64,000 bases of DNA, from the NCBI RefSeq assembly GCF_000014285.2, contig NC_008343.2:310001-374000 (forward strand). The letters are read 5' to 3'. The position numbers were made by a program, and so were the translations under genes. The notes under the pieces were generated by a model that was not told the DNA's origin, made no database searches, and was given only the letters and a program-made list of their open reading frames with translations. The DNA is from Granulibacter bethesdensis CGDNIH1 (GTDB lineage: Bacteria > Pseudomonadota > Alphaproteobacteria > Acetobacterales > Acetobacteraceae). Every line of letters begins with the position of its first letter. The first letter of the stretch is position 1. Below are positions 47,035 through 61,065 of this stretch, piece by piece.

Positions 47035-47529
47035 TCAGTCGTTTGGTGTGCCTTCGTGCTGCCCCAGCCAGAGCAGCATTGCCATCAGTATGATGGTGAA
47101 ACGGAATGCGCTTTCAATGCCATTCCATTGGCTGGACATCCACATGCCGAACCATTCGCCGCCAATCACCAAAAACCCACCCAGCCAAAGCGTTATGCCG
47201 CTGACGAGGCCCAGTATGGCGATGGGTTTGGCGCTCTGGAACGTCGCTGCCGTATGACGTGCATGCCATAAGCGCCATACGCCCAGCCAGCACAGCGTAG
47301 CAGCCAGTCCTTCGACTGCAATGATGAGAGCATAGGCTGCATGTTGGAGCAGCGGTGACTGAATGGCGCGATAGTGGATGTGTGCATCCGGAAAAATCGT
47401 ATCCATCGCCAGCACGTGCTGTACAAATGGCCAGTTGGTGCCGTAATCAGTCAGATTGCCGAAGGCGGTCAGGGTGATCCATAATGCAATCAATGCCAGC
47501 ACGATGATCTTGCACAGGCGTATGATCAT
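47035..47529 (-). CDS. DUF2165 family membrane protein
   Basis: A 164-residue integral membrane protein with four predicted helices. The motif GNLTDYGTNWPFVQHVLAMDT and the C-terminal WMSSQWNGIESAFRF are DUF2165 signatures. Function unknown. ATG 47529 is used in preference to a TTG five codons upstream. It is convergent with pgk and separated from fdxA by a perfect palindromic terminator. Confidence 0.87.
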   Translation of the reverse strand: MIIRLCKIIVLALIALWITLTAFGNLTDYGTNWPFVQHVLAMDTIFPDAHIHYRAIQSPLLQHAAYALIIAVEGLAATLCWLGVWRLWHARHTAATFQSAKPIAILGLVSGITLWLGGFLVIGGEWFGMWMSSQWNGIESAFRFTIILMAMLLWLGQHEGTPND

Positions 47530-47574
47530 TGCGTCATGATCCAACTGCTATGTCGGGCTTCGGGGATCAAACGC

Positions 47575-47602
47575 AAAAGACCTGAACGTTCAGGTCTTTT
47601 TT
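47575..47602 (-). terminator. perfect palindromic bidirectional terminator
   Basis: A 26-base perfect palindrome: AAAAGACCTGAAC meets its own complement ending GGTCTTTT, followed by two more T on the plus strand. It lies just downstream of fdxA on the minus strand, where it also ends in TTTT. Confidence 0.85.
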
Positions 47603-47636
47603 GTCGGCATGATTTCAACAGGATGGAAGCGAATTT

Positions 47637-47969
47637 TTACGGCTCACCCGGCTCGGTGGAGAACAGTTCGGCTTTGCCCGGTTTGTCTTTCCATTCCTCG
47701 GCATCCGCCGGAGGCTCACCCTTGCGGGTGATGTTCGGCCAGACGCTGGCATAGGTGCGGTTTTTTTCCGCCCAGGCGGTGGCACGGTCGTCGCTGTCGG
47801 GGAAAATCGCTTCCGCCGGGCATTCCGGCTCACACACGCCGCAATCGATGCACTCATCCGGATGGATGACGAGCATGTTTTCACCGACATAGAAGCAGTC
47901 CACGGGACAGACTTCCACGCAGTCCATGAATTTGCAGCGGATGCAGTTCTCGGTGACCACGTAGGCCAT
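47637..47969 (-). CDS. fdxA: 7Fe ferredoxin FdxA
   Basis: A 110-residue ferredoxin with a [3Fe-4S] and a [4Fe-4S] cluster. The cysteine patterns are [19 protein letters not shown] and [16 protein letters not shown]. The C-terminal region [18 protein letters not shown] is typical of alphaproteobacterial FdxA. GGGAGTGAC stands before the ATG. It lies downstream of the S4-domain gene on the same strand. Confidence 0.95.
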   Translation of the reverse strand: MAYVVTENCIRCKFMDCVEVCPVDCFYVGENMLVIHPDECIDCGVCEPECPAEAIFPDSDDRATAWAEKNRTYASVWPNITRKGEPPADAEEWKDKPGKAELFSTEPGEP

Positions 47970-48071
47970 AAAGTCACTCCCGATCGCCCAAAGCGGCATC
48001 GTCTTCTGATGTCGCGCTGAATATGTGGCGGGCATATGCCGGGCTTTCCACCCCGATGCAAGGATTGCCGC

Positions 48072-48497
48072 TCAGTTTTCGTCCGTTTCGGGCGGGATGC
48101 CGCTTTCCGCTGTCGGCATGGCCGGCAAGGACGGTGGGGAGGCAGCCGTGTTTCCCCCGTCAGGAATATCCTCATACAACCTGCGTGCCTCGCTGGCCGG
48201 ACCCCGGCGGGTCGCCAGTGAAAGTACCCGCAGCACTCGCACAGTCTGCCGCTCCGGCTGATCGCCGAGCGGGATGACCAGAACATCTCCTATCCGGAGT
48301 CTGGCATGTGGCTTGTCGGTGGCCTGCCCGTTCAACCGGATCAATCCGTGCTCGATCAACCTTGCGCACAGGGAACGGCTTTTCAGAAAGCGGGCGCACC
48401 ACAGCCAGCTGTCCAGTCGCTGCCAATTCTGGGCGCTACCGGAGGGGCTACCGGAATTGTGCGGGGATATCTCGGGGAAGGCAGGCTTGCCGCTCAT
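48072..48497 (-). CDS. S4-domain RNA-binding protein (HslR-like)
   Basis: A 141-residue protein with an S4 RNA-binding domain (QRLDSWLWCARFLKSRSLCARLIEHG, in parts, then IRLNGQATDKPHARLRIGDVLVI) like heat-shock protein HslR, which binds 50S subunits carrying stalled nascent chains. Long polar ends flank it. Start 48497 is just downstream of the helicase stop, so the two may be co-transcribed. The C-terminal ~40 residues are Pro/Ser-rich and probably disordered. Confidence 0.88.
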   Translation of the reverse strand: MSGKPAFPEISPHNSGSPSGSAQNWQRLDSWLWCARFLKSRSLCARLIEHGLIRLNGQATDKPHARLRIGDVLVIPLGDQPERQTVRVLRVLSLATRRGPASEARRLYEDIPDGGNTAASPPSLPAMPTAESGIPPETDEN

Positions 48498-48519
48498 CGG
48501 TCCTGTGATCGTATCAAAG

Positions 48520-51078
48520 CTAGCGCCGCAGGGCGGCCAGCGCGGAGAAAGGATGGTCCGGTGCGACCGGCGTCGGCCTTTTTGGGGGCGGCGGTCGCCG
48601 GCTTGTCTCGCGACTGGTTTCCCGGTGTGAATCGCGCCGTGGCAGTGGCACCAGCATAGGCGGGGCGGGTGGTCCGTAGAAGGACGGTTCCAGTCCTTTG
48701 TTGGCAATCCGCAGGCCCAGCGCTTTCAGAACCATGGGCAGGATGGCGGTTGGAACGGACAGGCGCCCCGCCAGGCCGGCAGGCAGCGGCACCGGGCCGC
48801 GTCTTGCGGCGAATTGAAGCTCGGCGGCGATGCGTTCGGCAATGTCCAGGCGCAGATAGACCGGGCCTGTCCGGACCCATCCCATTGCTTCCGCAAAATC
48901 CGGTGGCCATCCAAGGCGGCTGGCCTCGGCCAGCGGCATCGATACCAGCGCCGGATGGGGCAGGGAGGGAACGGCATTCAGCCCACGGGCAATGCTCAGT
49001 AATCTGGCGCGTACCATGACGGAGGCAGCGTGGCGCAAAGCGGGAATACTCAGGCCGAATCGTCCGGCCCGGACCCCGATCTGCTTCAGGGCGCTGCGTT
49101 CCGCCGGGGGAATGGCATCCTCGGTCGCGCCGGGCACCAGACCGCCGTTTTCCATCAGACGGTGCAGATGCCCGCGCAACATCGCATGGGGGCGGGCGGC
49201 TTCCTGCGCCTGAAACAGCGGTGCCATGGCGGTGGCAATTGTTCTGTCCAGCCAGGCTTGCAGCCGCAGCCGGATACGTTCACGCAGGCTGCCGTCGAGA
49301 AACTCGCTGTCCGCCACCGCGATCATGGGGTTCAGAAGGGTCGGGCCGGCCCGCAACCGTGCGATCGGGTGGCCTTCCCACAGGATTTCCAGCCGCTCGG
49401 AGATCGACAGGGCCTGATCCGGTGTGGCTTCCAGACTGATGACCCGCCGCGGCATGGATTCGCGCAAGGCCCGCCTTGCGGCGCGCATAACCAGTTTTCT
49501 TTCTTCCCCGACAATACCGGCTTCCGGTTCAAACCCGAAGCCCGTGATGTGACCGACCGCATGGCCCTCCACGATCACCTGTCCCGCTTGCGTGACGGCA
49601 GAAAGCAGCGGGGCGTCATTCTGATCTTCCAGCCGTCGCAGCAAATGCGTGGCGCGGCGATCCACGAAGCGGGCAGTGAGTTTTTCATGCAACGCGTCGG
49701 AGAGCAGGTCTTCCACCTCTCTGGTCCGGCCCTGCCAGAACGGAGCATCATTCACCCAGTCCTGATGCGCGGCGATATAGCTCCAGACCCGGATGCCGGA
49801 CAGGCGCTGCATCAGCGTGTCGATATCCCCATCGGCGCGGGCCAGATGGTCGATCTGACTGGCCAGCCAGTCAGCTTGCAGGGTTCGGCGCTGCAAGACC
49901 TGCAAAAAGACCCGGCCGCAGAGCTTGGTATGGGTGTCGTCCGCCAATTTGCGGAAATCGGGGATCTGGCAGGTCTCCCATAGCAATCTCACCCGGCTGC
50001 GTCTGGTGCTGTGGCCGCAGACCAGTGTGCGGATCTCCTGATCCCGTAACAGCGCATCGAGGGTTTCGACATCGCTGGCATCATGCCCGCGCACCAGCCC
50101 CGTGCGGGGTGGTGGCGCGTTGAGGCTGGCCAACAGAGCATCGCCATCGCTGAAATCGAGATCGGCATTGCGCCAGGCCAATTGGCCGATCGCCTCGAAA
50201 CGATGGGTCTCCACCGCTTCGACCAGCTCTTCCGGCAGTGGCGGACAGTCGGCGGTGGTGCCGAAGGTGCCGTCCCGCATGCCGCGACCGGCGCGACCGG
50301 CAATCTGGGCGATCTCCGGCGCGGCCAGACGGCGGGCGCGGTGGCCGTCGAATTTCGACAGGCGGGCAAAGGCGACATGGTCGACATCCATGTTCAGCCC
50401 CATGCCGATCGCGTCGGTGGCGACCAGAAAATCGACCTCTTTGTCCTGATACAGCGCCACCTGAGCATTGCGGGTGCGGGGGGAAAGGCGTCCCATCACC
50501 ACGGCACAGCCGCCTTTACGGCGGCGGATCAGCTCGGCGATGGCATAGACGTCGCCAGCGCTGAACGCGACGATGGCACTGCGGGGCGGCAGGCGGCCGA
50601 GCTTGGCTGCCCCTGCATGGCGCAGTTCGGACAGGCGGGGACGGGTCTCGATCTCGGCCTGCGGCACCAGGCTTTTCAGCAGCGGCCGGATTGTCTCCGC
50701 GCCCAGAAACATGGTCTCGACCATCCCACGCGCATGCAGCAGCCGGTCGGTAAAGACATGCCCGCGATCCGGGTCGGCGCAGAGCTGAATTTCATCCACC
50801 CCGATCCATTCGACCGCCCGGTCCAGTGGCATGGCCTCTACGGTGCAGGCAAACCACCGGGCTCCGGGCGGAATGATTTTTTCCTCCCCTGTAATCAGGG
50901 CGACGCGATCGGCGCCTTTGGTGGCCACCATACGGTCGTAATTCTCGCGGGCGAGCAGACGCAGGGGAAAACCGATGATGCCGCTTGCATGCGCCAGCAT
51001 CCTGTCCATCGCCAAATGCGTCTTCCCGGTATTGGTGGGGCCGAGCACGGCCTTCACCCGGGGGAGTAACTGCGTCAT
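48520..51078 (-). CDS. Suv3-like ATP-dependent RNA/DNA helicase
   Basis: An 852-residue DExH helicase homologous to mitochondrial Suv3. Motifs are [17 protein letters not shown] (Walker A), [11 protein letters not shown] (DEIQ), [35 protein letters not shown] and [17 protein letters not shown] (motif VI). The C-terminal third is a lineage-specific extension with a basic, Pro/Arg-rich tail. ATG 51078 is used; an upstream TTG is not needed. Likely role in RNA decay or rRNA turnover, by homology. Confidence 0.9.
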   Translation of the reverse strand: MTQLLPRVKAVLGPTNTGKTHLAMDRMLAHASGIIGFPLRLLARENYDRMVATKGADRVALITGEEKIIPPGARWFACTVEAMPLDRAVEWIGVDEIQLCADPDRGHVFTDRLLHARGMVETMFLGAETIRPLLKSLVPQAEIETRPRLSELRHAGAAKLGRLPPRSAIVAFSAGDVYAIAELIRRRKGGCAVVMGRLSPRTRNAQVALYQDKEVDFLVATDAIGMGLNMDVDHVAFARLSKFDGHRARRLAAPEIAQIAGRAGRGMRDGTFGTTADCPPLPEELVEAVETHRFEAIGQLAWRNADLDFSDGDALLASLNAPPPRTGLVRGHDASDVETLDALLRDQEIRTLVCGHSTRRSRVRLLWETCQIPDFRKLADDTHTKLCGRVFLQVLQRRTLQADWLASQIDHLARADGDIDTLMQRLSGIRVWSYIAAHQDWVNDAPFWQGRTREVEDLLSDALHEKLTARFVDRRATHLLRRLEDQNDAPLLSAVTQAGQVIVEGHAVGHITGFGFEPEAGIVGEERKLVMRAARRALRESMPRRVISLEATPDQALSISERLEILWEGHPIARLRAGPTLLNPMIAVADSEFLDGSLRERIRLRLQAWLDRTIATAMAPLFQAQEAARPHAMLRGHLHRLMENGGLVPGATEDAIPPAERSALKQIGVRAGRFGLSIPALRHAASVMVRARLLSIARGLNAVPSLPHPALVSMPLAEASRLGWPPDFAEAMGWVRTGPVYLRLDIAERIAAELQFAARRGPVPLPAGLAGRLSVPTAILPMVLKALGLRIANKGLEPSFYGPPAPPMLVPLPRRDSHRETSRETSRRPPPPKRPTPVAPDHPFSALAALRR

Positions 51079-51243
51079 GGATATATAGTCTGTGTGCAGG
51101 GAGACGGATTGCAAGCGGGCATCATGTGCGCCATCTCCATGACTGAAACGGAGGGGAATGCAAGAGGAGGTCCGTCCGCCGTCAGGGGCCGGTTCCTGTT
51201 CCCGCCGTGTTTGAGCATTTCAACGATGGAGCGTACTCAGATC

Positions 51244-53184
51244 ATGAGCGACCAGACAACAACCGGACAGGCCACCGCCGGAGAAACCGGGGCCAGCGGT
51301 TCGGAGCAGCATCGTTTCGGGGCCGAAGTGGACCGGCTGCTGCACCTCGTCATTCATTCCCTGTACACCGAGCGCGAGATTTTCCTGCGCGAACTGGTCG
51401 CCAACGCGGCCGACGCCATTGAGCGCCGCAGATTCGAGGCTTTGTCCGACACCACCCTGCTGGCTGGCGCGGATGAGGCGAAGATCCGTCTTTCCGCCGA
51501 CAAGGCCGCCCGCACCCTGACCATTGCCGATGGTGGTATCGGCATGACGCGGGACGATCTGATCACCCATCTCGGCACCATCGCCAAATCAGGCACCCGC
51601 GCCTTTGGTGAGGCCCTGAAAGCCCGCGAGGAGCAGAAGGAAGGCGCTGAAAAGCCCACCACGATCGGCCAGTTCGGTGTCGGTTTCTATGCCGCTTTCA
51701 TGGTGGCCGACCGGGTGGAGGTGACCTCCCGCCGCGCTGGCACGGAGGATGCCTGGACATGGTCGTCGGAGGGAAACGGCACGTTCGCCATCGCGCCCGG
51801 CAGCCGGGATACGGCGGGCACGACCATTGTGATGCATATCAAGGCGGATGCTGATGAATTCCTCGATTCCTGGCGTCTTGAAAACATTATCCGCAAATGG
51901 GCCGATTTCATTGCCGTCCCGGTGCTGGTGGCCCAGGAAGATGGTGAGGACAGGGCCGCCAATGATGGGGCCGCGCTGTGGCGCAAGAGCAAGTCGGAGG
52001 TGACGGAGGAGGACTATGAAGCCTTCTACCGTCATGTCGGCAGCTTTTTCGATAAGCCGTGGGCGACCCTGCACTGGCGGGCAGAAGGGGCGATTGATTT
52101 CTCCGCCCTGCTGTTCATCCCCGGCAGTCCCGGCTTTACGCCGATGGATGAGGAACGTGAAAGCCGCGTCCGCCTGCATGTGAAGCGGATGTTCATCACT
52201 GATCGTGCCGAGATCCTGCCTGCCTGGCTGCGTTTCGTGCATGGCGTGGTCGATACGGATGATCTGCCGCTGAATGTCAGCCGCGAGATGTTGCAGGCCA
52301 CCCCGGTGCTGGCGCGTATTCGCAAGGCGGTGACGAACCGTGTGCTGACCGAACTGAAAACCCGTGCCAAGGACGAGGAAAGCTACCGGACCTTCTGGCA
52401 GCATTTCGGCCGCGTGCTGAAGGAAGGCGTGTGGGATGATTCCGAGCATCGCAAGGATCTGCTGCCTTTGCTGCGTTTCGCATCCTCTGCCATTCCGGCG
52501 GATCAGGATGGCGGCCTGACCTCGCTCGACGCTTATGTCTCGCGCATGAAGGAAGGGCAGAAGGCGATTTACTACCTCGCCGGAGACCGGGTGGAGACGC
52601 TGCGCAACTCACCCCAGCTGGAAGGCTTCCGGGCACAGGGCTATGAAGTGCTGCTGCTGGAAGATCCGATCGACGCATTCTGGCCGGAGCGTGCCGAGTC
52701 ATTCGCGGATAAGCCGATCCGTTCGGTGGCCCGCTCGGCGGAGGATCTGGCGGCGCCGGAAGGCGACGTGCCGGATGTGTCGGCCCTGACCTCCGCCCTC
52801 AAAGCCGCGCTGGGCGAGCGCGTGTCGGAGGTGCGTGCCAGCACTCGTCTGGTCTCCAGCGCGGTTATTCTCTCCTCTGCCGGCGTGGGGCCTGACCTTC
52901 AGATGCAGCGTCTGCTGGCGCGTGCCGGACGTGGCTTGCCACCCGCTCCGCCGGTGCTGGAAATCAACCCGCGCCACAAGCTGATTGCCTCCCTCGTCAG
53001 CGCTGCCGCGCAGGGTGAGGGTGAGGCACGCGGTATGGAAAGTGTCGCGGAAACCTTGCTCGATCTGGCGCGGATTCAGGAAGGTGAGGCCCCGGCCGAT
53101 CCGACCGCTTTTGCCGGGCGGGTCATGAGCTGGATCGAGCAGGGCCTGCCCGGTCATCAGGCTGCTGAAAAGGCTTCCGCGTGA
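51244..53184 (+). CDS. htpG: molecular chaperone HtpG (Hsp90)
   Basis: Cytoplasmic Hsp90-type ATPase chaperone. The 646 residues show the GHKL ATP site ([41 protein letters not shown] in parts, [17 protein letters not shown]), a middle domain ([16 protein letters not shown]) and a dimerisation domain near the end. The start MSDQTTTG was chosen; an ATG six codons upstream is possible. The stop overlaps the GTG of the aminopeptidase gene. Confidence 0.96.
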   Translation: MSDQTTTGQATAGETGASGSEQHRFGAEVDRLLHLVIHSLYTEREIFLRELVANAADAIERRRFEALSDTTLLAGADEAKIRLSADKAARTLTIADGGIGMTRDDLITHLGTIAKSGTRAFGEALKAREEQKEGAEKPTTIGQFGVGFYAAFMVADRVEVTSRRAGTEDAWTWSSEGNGTFAIAPGSRDTAGTTIVMHIKADADEFLDSWRLENIIRKWADFIAVPVLVAQEDGEDRAANDGAALWRKSKSEVTEEDYEAFYRHVGSFFDKPWATLHWRAEGAIDFSALLFIPGSPGFTPMDEERESRVRLHVKRMFITDRAEILPAWLRFVHGVVDTDDLPLNVSREMLQATPVLARIRKAVTNRVLTELKTRAKDEESYRTFWQHFGRVLKEGVWDDSEHRKDLLPLLRFASSAIPADQDGGLTSLDAYVSRMKEGQKAIYYLAGDRVETLRNSPQLEGFRAQGYEVLLLEDPIDAFWPERAESFADKPIRSVARSAEDLAAPEGDVPDVSALTSALKAALGERVSEVRASTRLVSSAVILSSAGVGPDLQMQRLLARAGRGLPPAPPVLEINPRHKLIASLVSAAAQGEGEARGMESVAETLLDLARIQEGEAPADPTAFAGRVMSWIEQGLPGHQAAEKASA

Positions 53185-54629
53185 GCGGCGCTCCGGAGGG
53201 CCGCTCACGGGTGGTTGCTGCCCCGGATGAAATTATCTGGGGGCGGCCTCTGGAGTGTTTCGTGGAGGGGGAGAGTAATTCTCTCCCCATTTTCCCGTTG
53301 CGGCCGGAGGGTCTGGAGGCTTTTCTCGCCGGAGAAGGGGCGCATGCTGCCGGGTTCCTGCGGGGGGCCGGGCTGACGGCGAAAGCGGGGCAGCTTGTGC
53401 TATATCCGGCAGGAGACGGGACTGGTCCGGGTGGTGCAGTGCTGGGTCTTGGCGCCAGCCGTGATCCGTGGGGTTTCGGTGATTTGTCCAGTCGCCTGCC
53501 AGCCGGGACGGTGTGGCATCTGGAGCCGGGGGATTATGCTCCCGATCAGGCGGCGCTCGGTTTCGCGCTGGGCGCTTATCGGTTCGACCTGTTCAAGGGG
53601 CGGCAGGATGCTCCGGCGCCGGCCCGTCTGGTTGTGCCGGCGGAAAGCGCAGACGCGGTGGAAGAAGCCCGTGCCGTGTGGCTGGCGCGTGATCTCATCA
53701 ACACGCCTCCCAACCGGCTGGGACCGCAGGAACTGGCGGACGCCGTGCGCCGGATCGGCCATGAGGCAGGCGCGGCAGTGGAAATCGTGACCGGTCCGGC
53801 GCTGGAGTCAGCCTATCCGGCCATTGCCGCGGTGGGGGCAGGATCAGACCGGCCTCCCGCTGTTGCCATTCTGCGTTGGCAGGGTAGCCGTGCGGATGAG
53901 ACTTCTCCGCTGATCGCGCTGTGCGGCAAGGGGGTGGTGTTCGACACGGGCGGGTATGATCTGAAGCCATCCGCCGCCATGCTGCGGATGAAGAAAGACA
54001 TGGGCGGTGCTGCGGTGATGCTGGCAGCGGCCCGGCTGATCATGCAGCGCGATCTGCCGATCCGGCTGGTGCTGCGGATTGGATGCGTCGAAAATAGCGT
54101 CTCCGGTCGCGCTATGCGCCCATCCGATGTTCTGCGCACCCGCAGCGGGCTGACGGTCGAGGTCGGCAATACGGATGCTGAAGGCCGCTTGGTACTATGT
54201 GACCTTCTGGCGGAAGCTGCTGAGGAAACGCCTTCCCTGTTGGTCGATGCCGCGACCCTGACCGGGGCGGCTCGTGTCGCAGCCGGTCCTGATCTGCCAG
54301 TGCTGTTTTCCAACGATCCGCTCTGGGCGGAGCGATTGGAACGGGCGGGCGGTAACGTCTCTGATCCGGTCTGCCGGCTCCCTCTGTGGGACGGGTATGA
54401 TTCATGGTTGTCCAGCGATGTGGCGGATCTGAATAGCGTGTCCAGCCGTCCGTTTGCCGGTGCGATGATTGCAGCCCTGTTTCTGCGCCGTTTCGTTCCG
54501 CCTGAGACTGCATGGGTTCATTACGACCTCTATGCATGGAACGATGAGAACAGGCCGGGTCGTCCGCGCGGTGGTGAAGGCCAGATATTGCGCGGCTTGG
54601 TAGGTTCATTGTCTCATTATTACAAATAA
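53181..54629 (+). CDS. leucyl aminopeptidase family protein (M17)
   Basis: Cytosolic di-metal exopeptidase of 482 residues. Metal-binding and catalytic motifs are [28 protein letters not shown] and [12 protein letters not shown], the M17 signature (PepA/PepB type). GTG start overlaps the htpG stop as GTGA, so translation is coupled. N-terminal domain is divergent, so this is closer to the alphaproteobacterial PepB-like branch than to E. coli PepA. Confidence 0.92.
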   Translation: MSGAPEGRSRVVAAPDEIIWGRPLECFVEGESNSLPIFPLRPEGLEAFLAGEGAHAAGFLRGAGLTAKAGQLVLYPAGDGTGPGGAVLGLGASRDPWGFGDLSSRLPAGTVWHLEPGDYAPDQAALGFALGAYRFDLFKGRQDAPAPARLVVPAESADAVEEARAVWLARDLINTPPNRLGPQELADAVRRIGHEAGAAVEIVTGPALESAYPAIAAVGAGSDRPPAVAILRWQGSRADETSPLIALCGKGVVFDTGGYDLKPSAAMLRMKKDMGGAAVMLAAARLIMQRDLPIRLVLRIGCVENSVSGRAMRPSDVLRTRSGLTVEVGNTDAEGRLVLCDLLAEAAEETPSLLVDAATLTGAARVAAGPDLPVLFSNDPLWAERLERAGGNVSDPVCRLPLWDGYDSWLSSDVADLNSVSSRPFAGAMIAALFLRRFVPPETAWVHYDLYAWNDENRPGRPRGGEGQILRGLVGSLSHYYK

Positions 54630-54724
54630 TTCATTACGAGAAGTTTTAAGAACGCGAACGTAAATTTGATAGTATTTTCCTTATTAACACAGACCATGCT
54701 GCATCGCATATGCAGGGTCGGCTG

Positions 54725-54747
54725 CCATATAGTCAGATAATATATGG
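54725..54747 (+). promoter_or_regulatory. inverted repeat upstream of the MarR gene, candidate operator
   Basis: CCATATA and TATATGG, perfect 7-base arms spaced by 9 bases, in an AT-rich segment about 90 bases before the MarR-type ATG. MarR regulators commonly bind such palindromes in their own promoter. The link is inference. Confidence 0.45.
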
Positions 54748-54834
54748 TTGTTGGCTGGATAAAACATTTTGTAACTCGGCTGTTGAAACGATTTCTGCAA
54801 TTGTCGCGTTACAGGCAGGGAAAGGATCATTATT

Positions 54835-55218
54835 ATGGCTAGTGTTAGCAATACGGATCAAATGGTCGGCATTCTGCGCGACACGGTTGTTGCGATGGTG
54901 CGTCGTGACGGTCCCGATCTCTCCGCCCGTCAGCTTGGCGTTTTTCTGACATGCTACATGCAGGACGGCGCTCATACGGTGCGTGGACTGGCGCAGGAGC
55001 TGAATGTTTCCAAGCCCGCCATTACCCGCGCGCTTGATCGGCTGGGTGAGCTGGATTTGGCCCGTCGCAAAGTGGACCCCATGGATCGCCGTAGCGTACT
55101 GGTGCAGCGAACCATGAAAGGCAATGCTTTCCTGCGCGATCTGCGTTCGATTATGGCCGAGGCCGCTGCCCCGCAGCGTCGCGGCAGCAACGAAGGACGA
55201 CGCGTTGCGAATGGCTGA
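54835..55218 (+). CDS. MarR-family transcriptional regulator
   Basis: A 127-residue winged-helix protein. The DNA-recognition part is VRGLAQELNVSKPAITRALDRLGELDLARRKVDPMDRRS, in parts, with the wing DPMDRRSVLV, typical of MarR. The C-terminal dimerisation helix is short. AAAGGA precedes the ATG. It lies 215 bases upstream of dnaN on the same strand, an unusual neighbour for replication genes. The effector is unknown. Confidence 0.87.
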   Translation: MASVSNTDQMVGILRDTVVAMVRRDGPDLSARQLGVFLTCYMQDGAHTVRGLAQELNVSKPAITRALDRLGELDLARRKVDPMDRRSVLVQRTMKGNAFLRDLRSIMAEAAAPQRRGSNEGRRVANG

Positions 55219-55433
55219 TTTCTTCCCGCTTCCCGTTCCCGACCGCTGCCATCAATTGTGACCCGATGGTACGCGGGACGGGTTCGTGCCCGCTCATAAA
55301 GATATGAAAGCGGACTGATATAGGGCGATCATGGCAAGGCGGCCTTTTCCATTGGGAAAAGCGTTGCTAGTCTCGTCGCCCCCGCAGCCGCGCGCTCATG
55401 CATGGTGCTGTGGGCGCTGGCAGGATTGAAGCA

Positions 55434-56561
55434 ATGAAGTTCAAGGCCGAACGCGCTGTGCTCCTCAAGGCGCTGGCGCATGTTCAAAGCGTGGTCGAGA
55501 AGCGGAACACCATTCCGATTCTGGCCAATGTGCTTCTTGAGGTGAAAGACGGTTCCCTTCGTTTCACTGCAACCGATATGGAAATTGCCATTGTCGAGGA
55601 TGTTCCTGCCGAGGGCCTTCGTGATGGTGCTGTAACGGCTCCGGCTGGTACGCTCTACGAAATTGTCCGCAAGCTGCCTGACGGGGCGGATGTGGAGCTT
55701 GATCATCAGGCTGGTGATCAGCAATTGATGCTGAAATCTGGCCGCTATGCCACAAAGTTGGTGGTACTGCCGACGGATGATTTCCCCAGCATGACCACGG
55801 GTGCGCTGCCGCATCAATTCAGGCTGGCAGGCAATGTGCTGAGGGGGTTGATAGACCGCACACGCTTTGCCATCAGCACTGAAGAAACCCGTTATTATCT
55901 AAACGGTATTTATTTTCATGCGGCCCAGGGTGGCCCGGATGGAGCCGCCCTTCGTGCCGTTGCGACGGATGGCCATCGTCTGGCGCGCGTCGAGGAGCCT
56001 TTGCCGGAAGGCGCGCTCGGTATGCCGGGAGTGATCGTGCCACGTAAAACGGTCGCGGAACTGCGCAAGCTTCTGGATGAAGTAACGGATACGGTCGATG
56101 TCGCCCTTTCCGATACCCGTATCCAGTTTGTGGCGGGACCGGTCACCCTGACCAGCAAACTGATCGACGGCACCTTCCCGGAATATGAGCGTGTGATCCC
56201 CAAAGATAACGACAAGGTTCTGCGGGTGGGGAAAAACGATTTTTCTGCTGCGGTGGCCCGTGTGGCGGCTATTTCTTCCGAACGCTCCCGCCCGGTGAAA
56301 ATGGCGCTCGACCGCAATCTGCTGGTTCTGTCTGCCTCCAGTCCGGATCAGGGAACCGCGACCGAGGAACTGGACGGTGACCGTATCCAGTATGAAGCCG
56401 GGGCGCTGGAGATTGGTTTCCAGGCGCGTTATCTGAACGACATCACTGATCAGATCGCCGAGGAAGTCGAGTTCCGTTTTGCCGATGGTTCCGCCCCGAC
56501 GGTGGTACAGGATGCAGCCGATTCCAGCGCGCTTTATGTGCTGATGCCGATGCGCGTCTGA
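55434..56561 (+). CDS. dnaN: DNA polymerase III beta subunit (sliding clamp)
   Basis: Ring-shaped processivity clamp of the replicase. The 375 residues show the three-fold clamp repeat, beginning MKFKAERAVLLKALAHVQSV, with RNTIPILANVLLEV and the C-terminal SSALYVLMPMRV. ATG 55434 is chosen; a start 12 codons upstream lacks a good ribosome-binding site. dnaA is not adjacent, as is usual for alphaproteobacteria. recF follows. Confidence 0.97.
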   Translation: MKFKAERAVLLKALAHVQSVVEKRNTIPILANVLLEVKDGSLRFTATDMEIAIVEDVPAEGLRDGAVTAPAGTLYEIVRKLPDGADVELDHQAGDQQLMLKSGRYATKLVVLPTDDFPSMTTGALPHQFRLAGNVLRGLIDRTRFAISTEETRYYLNGIYFHAAQGGPDGAALRAVATDGHRLARVEEPLPEGALGMPGVIVPRKTVAELRKLLDEVTDTVDVALSDTRIQFVAGPVTLTSKLIDGTFPEYERVIPKDNDKVLRVGKNDFSAAVARVAAISSERSRPVKMALDRNLLVLSASSPDQGTATEELDGDRIQYEAGALEIGFQARYLNDITDQIAEEVEFRFADGSAPTVVQDAADSSALYVLMPMRV

Positions 56562-56616
56562 GGGGCAATCGCTGGCTATCTCTCTTTCCGCGACTGAAGC
56601 GACTGTTGTCTCCAGC

Positions 56617-57738
56617 GTGGAGGGGCCGTTGCCCCATATCCGGACGCTGACACTGACCCGGTTCCGAAATTATGCCGCTCTGGCATGGTCTCCGCCGCCG
56701 GGGCTGGTGGGGGTTGTCGGCCCTAATGGCAGCGGCAAGACCAATTTGCTGGAGGCGATTTCCCTGCTTTCCCCCGGTCGCGGGCTGCGCAATGCTCGCA
56801 CGGACCAGCTTGCAAGACAGGGGGAGGGGGGAGATGGCAGTTGGGCAGTGCATGCCCGGATTCTGTCCCCGACAGGGCCGGTGGAACTGGCAACCGGCGT
56901 CCTCCCCGGCACCGAGCGTCGTCAGGTGCGGATTGATGGCGATATTATCCGTGGTCAGGCCGAACTGGGCGCACATATCACCACGGTCTGGCTGACCCCG
57001 CAGATGGATCGGCTGTTTCAGGAGGGCCCTGCCGGCCGTCGACGATTTCTCGATCGTCTGGTTTATGGGCTGGAACCGGCGCATGCACGGGAAGTCGCGG
57101 CTCAGGCGGCGAGCCTCACGGAACGAGCGCGGCTGCTGGCAATGCGGGCCGATCCGGCCTGGCTGGCAGCGGTTGAGGATTCCATTGCCCGTCATGCGAC
57201 GGCGGTGACGGCTTCCCGCCTTGCGTATGTCACACGGTTGAATGATGTTCTGGTTCAGGGAGGCGCAGGAGGTTTTCCGCCTGCAAGGCTGGATCTGAAC
57301 TGTGCCATTGCTACCCGTCTTTCCCGCCATCCGGCAGTCGAGGTTGAGGACTGGCTGCGTGCCGCCCTGCGTGACAGCCGCGAGACTGATGGAGAAAGTG
57401 GCACGCAGGGAATAGGCGCCCATCGCAGTGATCTGCTGATGAAGGATGCGGCAACGGGCCGTTCGGCGTCGATTGCCAGTACCGGGCAGCAGAAAGCTCT
57501 GCTGATCGGAGTGACTTTAGGGCATGCCGTCCTGTTGAAGGCGGTAAGAGGGCGGGCGCCCGTGATGCTGCTGGATGAGCCTATGACCCATCTGGATGCC
57601 GAACGCCGGAGGCTGTTGCTGACGGCATTGCGGGGACTGGGTGGACAAGGTTTTCTGACAGCGACAGACCGCGATGCGTTCGATGCGGATTTATCCTGTG
57701 TGACCTGTCTGGAAGGATGCCTGCACCCGGTATCCTAG
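56617..57738 (+). CDS. recF: DNA replication and repair protein RecF
   Basis: SMC-like ATPase that loads RecA at gaps. Walker A is VGPNGSGKTNLLEAISLLSPG; the ABC signature lies in SIASTGQQKALLIG and Walker B in PVMLLDEPMTHLDAERRR. The GTG at 56617 is the only reasonable start after the dnaN stop; no strong ribosome-binding site is visible. The 373-residue length is normal. dnaN-recF-gyrB is a conserved order. Confidence 0.95.
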   Translation: MEGPLPHIRTLTLTRFRNYAALAWSPPPGLVGVVGPNGSGKTNLLEAISLLSPGRGLRNARTDQLARQGEGGDGSWAVHARILSPTGPVELATGVLPGTERRQVRIDGDIIRGQAELGAHITTVWLTPQMDRLFQEGPAGRRRFLDRLVYGLEPAHAREVAAQAASLTERARLLAMRADPAWLAAVEDSIARHATAVTASRLAYVTRLNDVLVQGGAGGFPPARLDLNCAIATRLSRHPAVEVEDWLRAALRDSRETDGESGTQGIGAHRSDLLMKDAATGRSASIASTGQQKALLIGVTLGHAVLLKAVRGRAPVMLLDEPMTHLDAERRRLLLTALRGLGGQGFLTATDRDAFDADLSCVTCLEGCLHPVS

Positions 57739-57829
57739 AGGATAGACTTCTCTTTTCAGCCGGATGGAGCCGCTTGATGGGGGGGAAGCCCCGGTTAGGG
57801 CTGTCCCTCGGGGGGATAGTCGAGTATAA

Positions 57830-61031
<3,202 letters not shown>

Positions 61032-61065
61032 CACGCAGGATCGGCAGCAGCGGTTTTTTCCCGAG

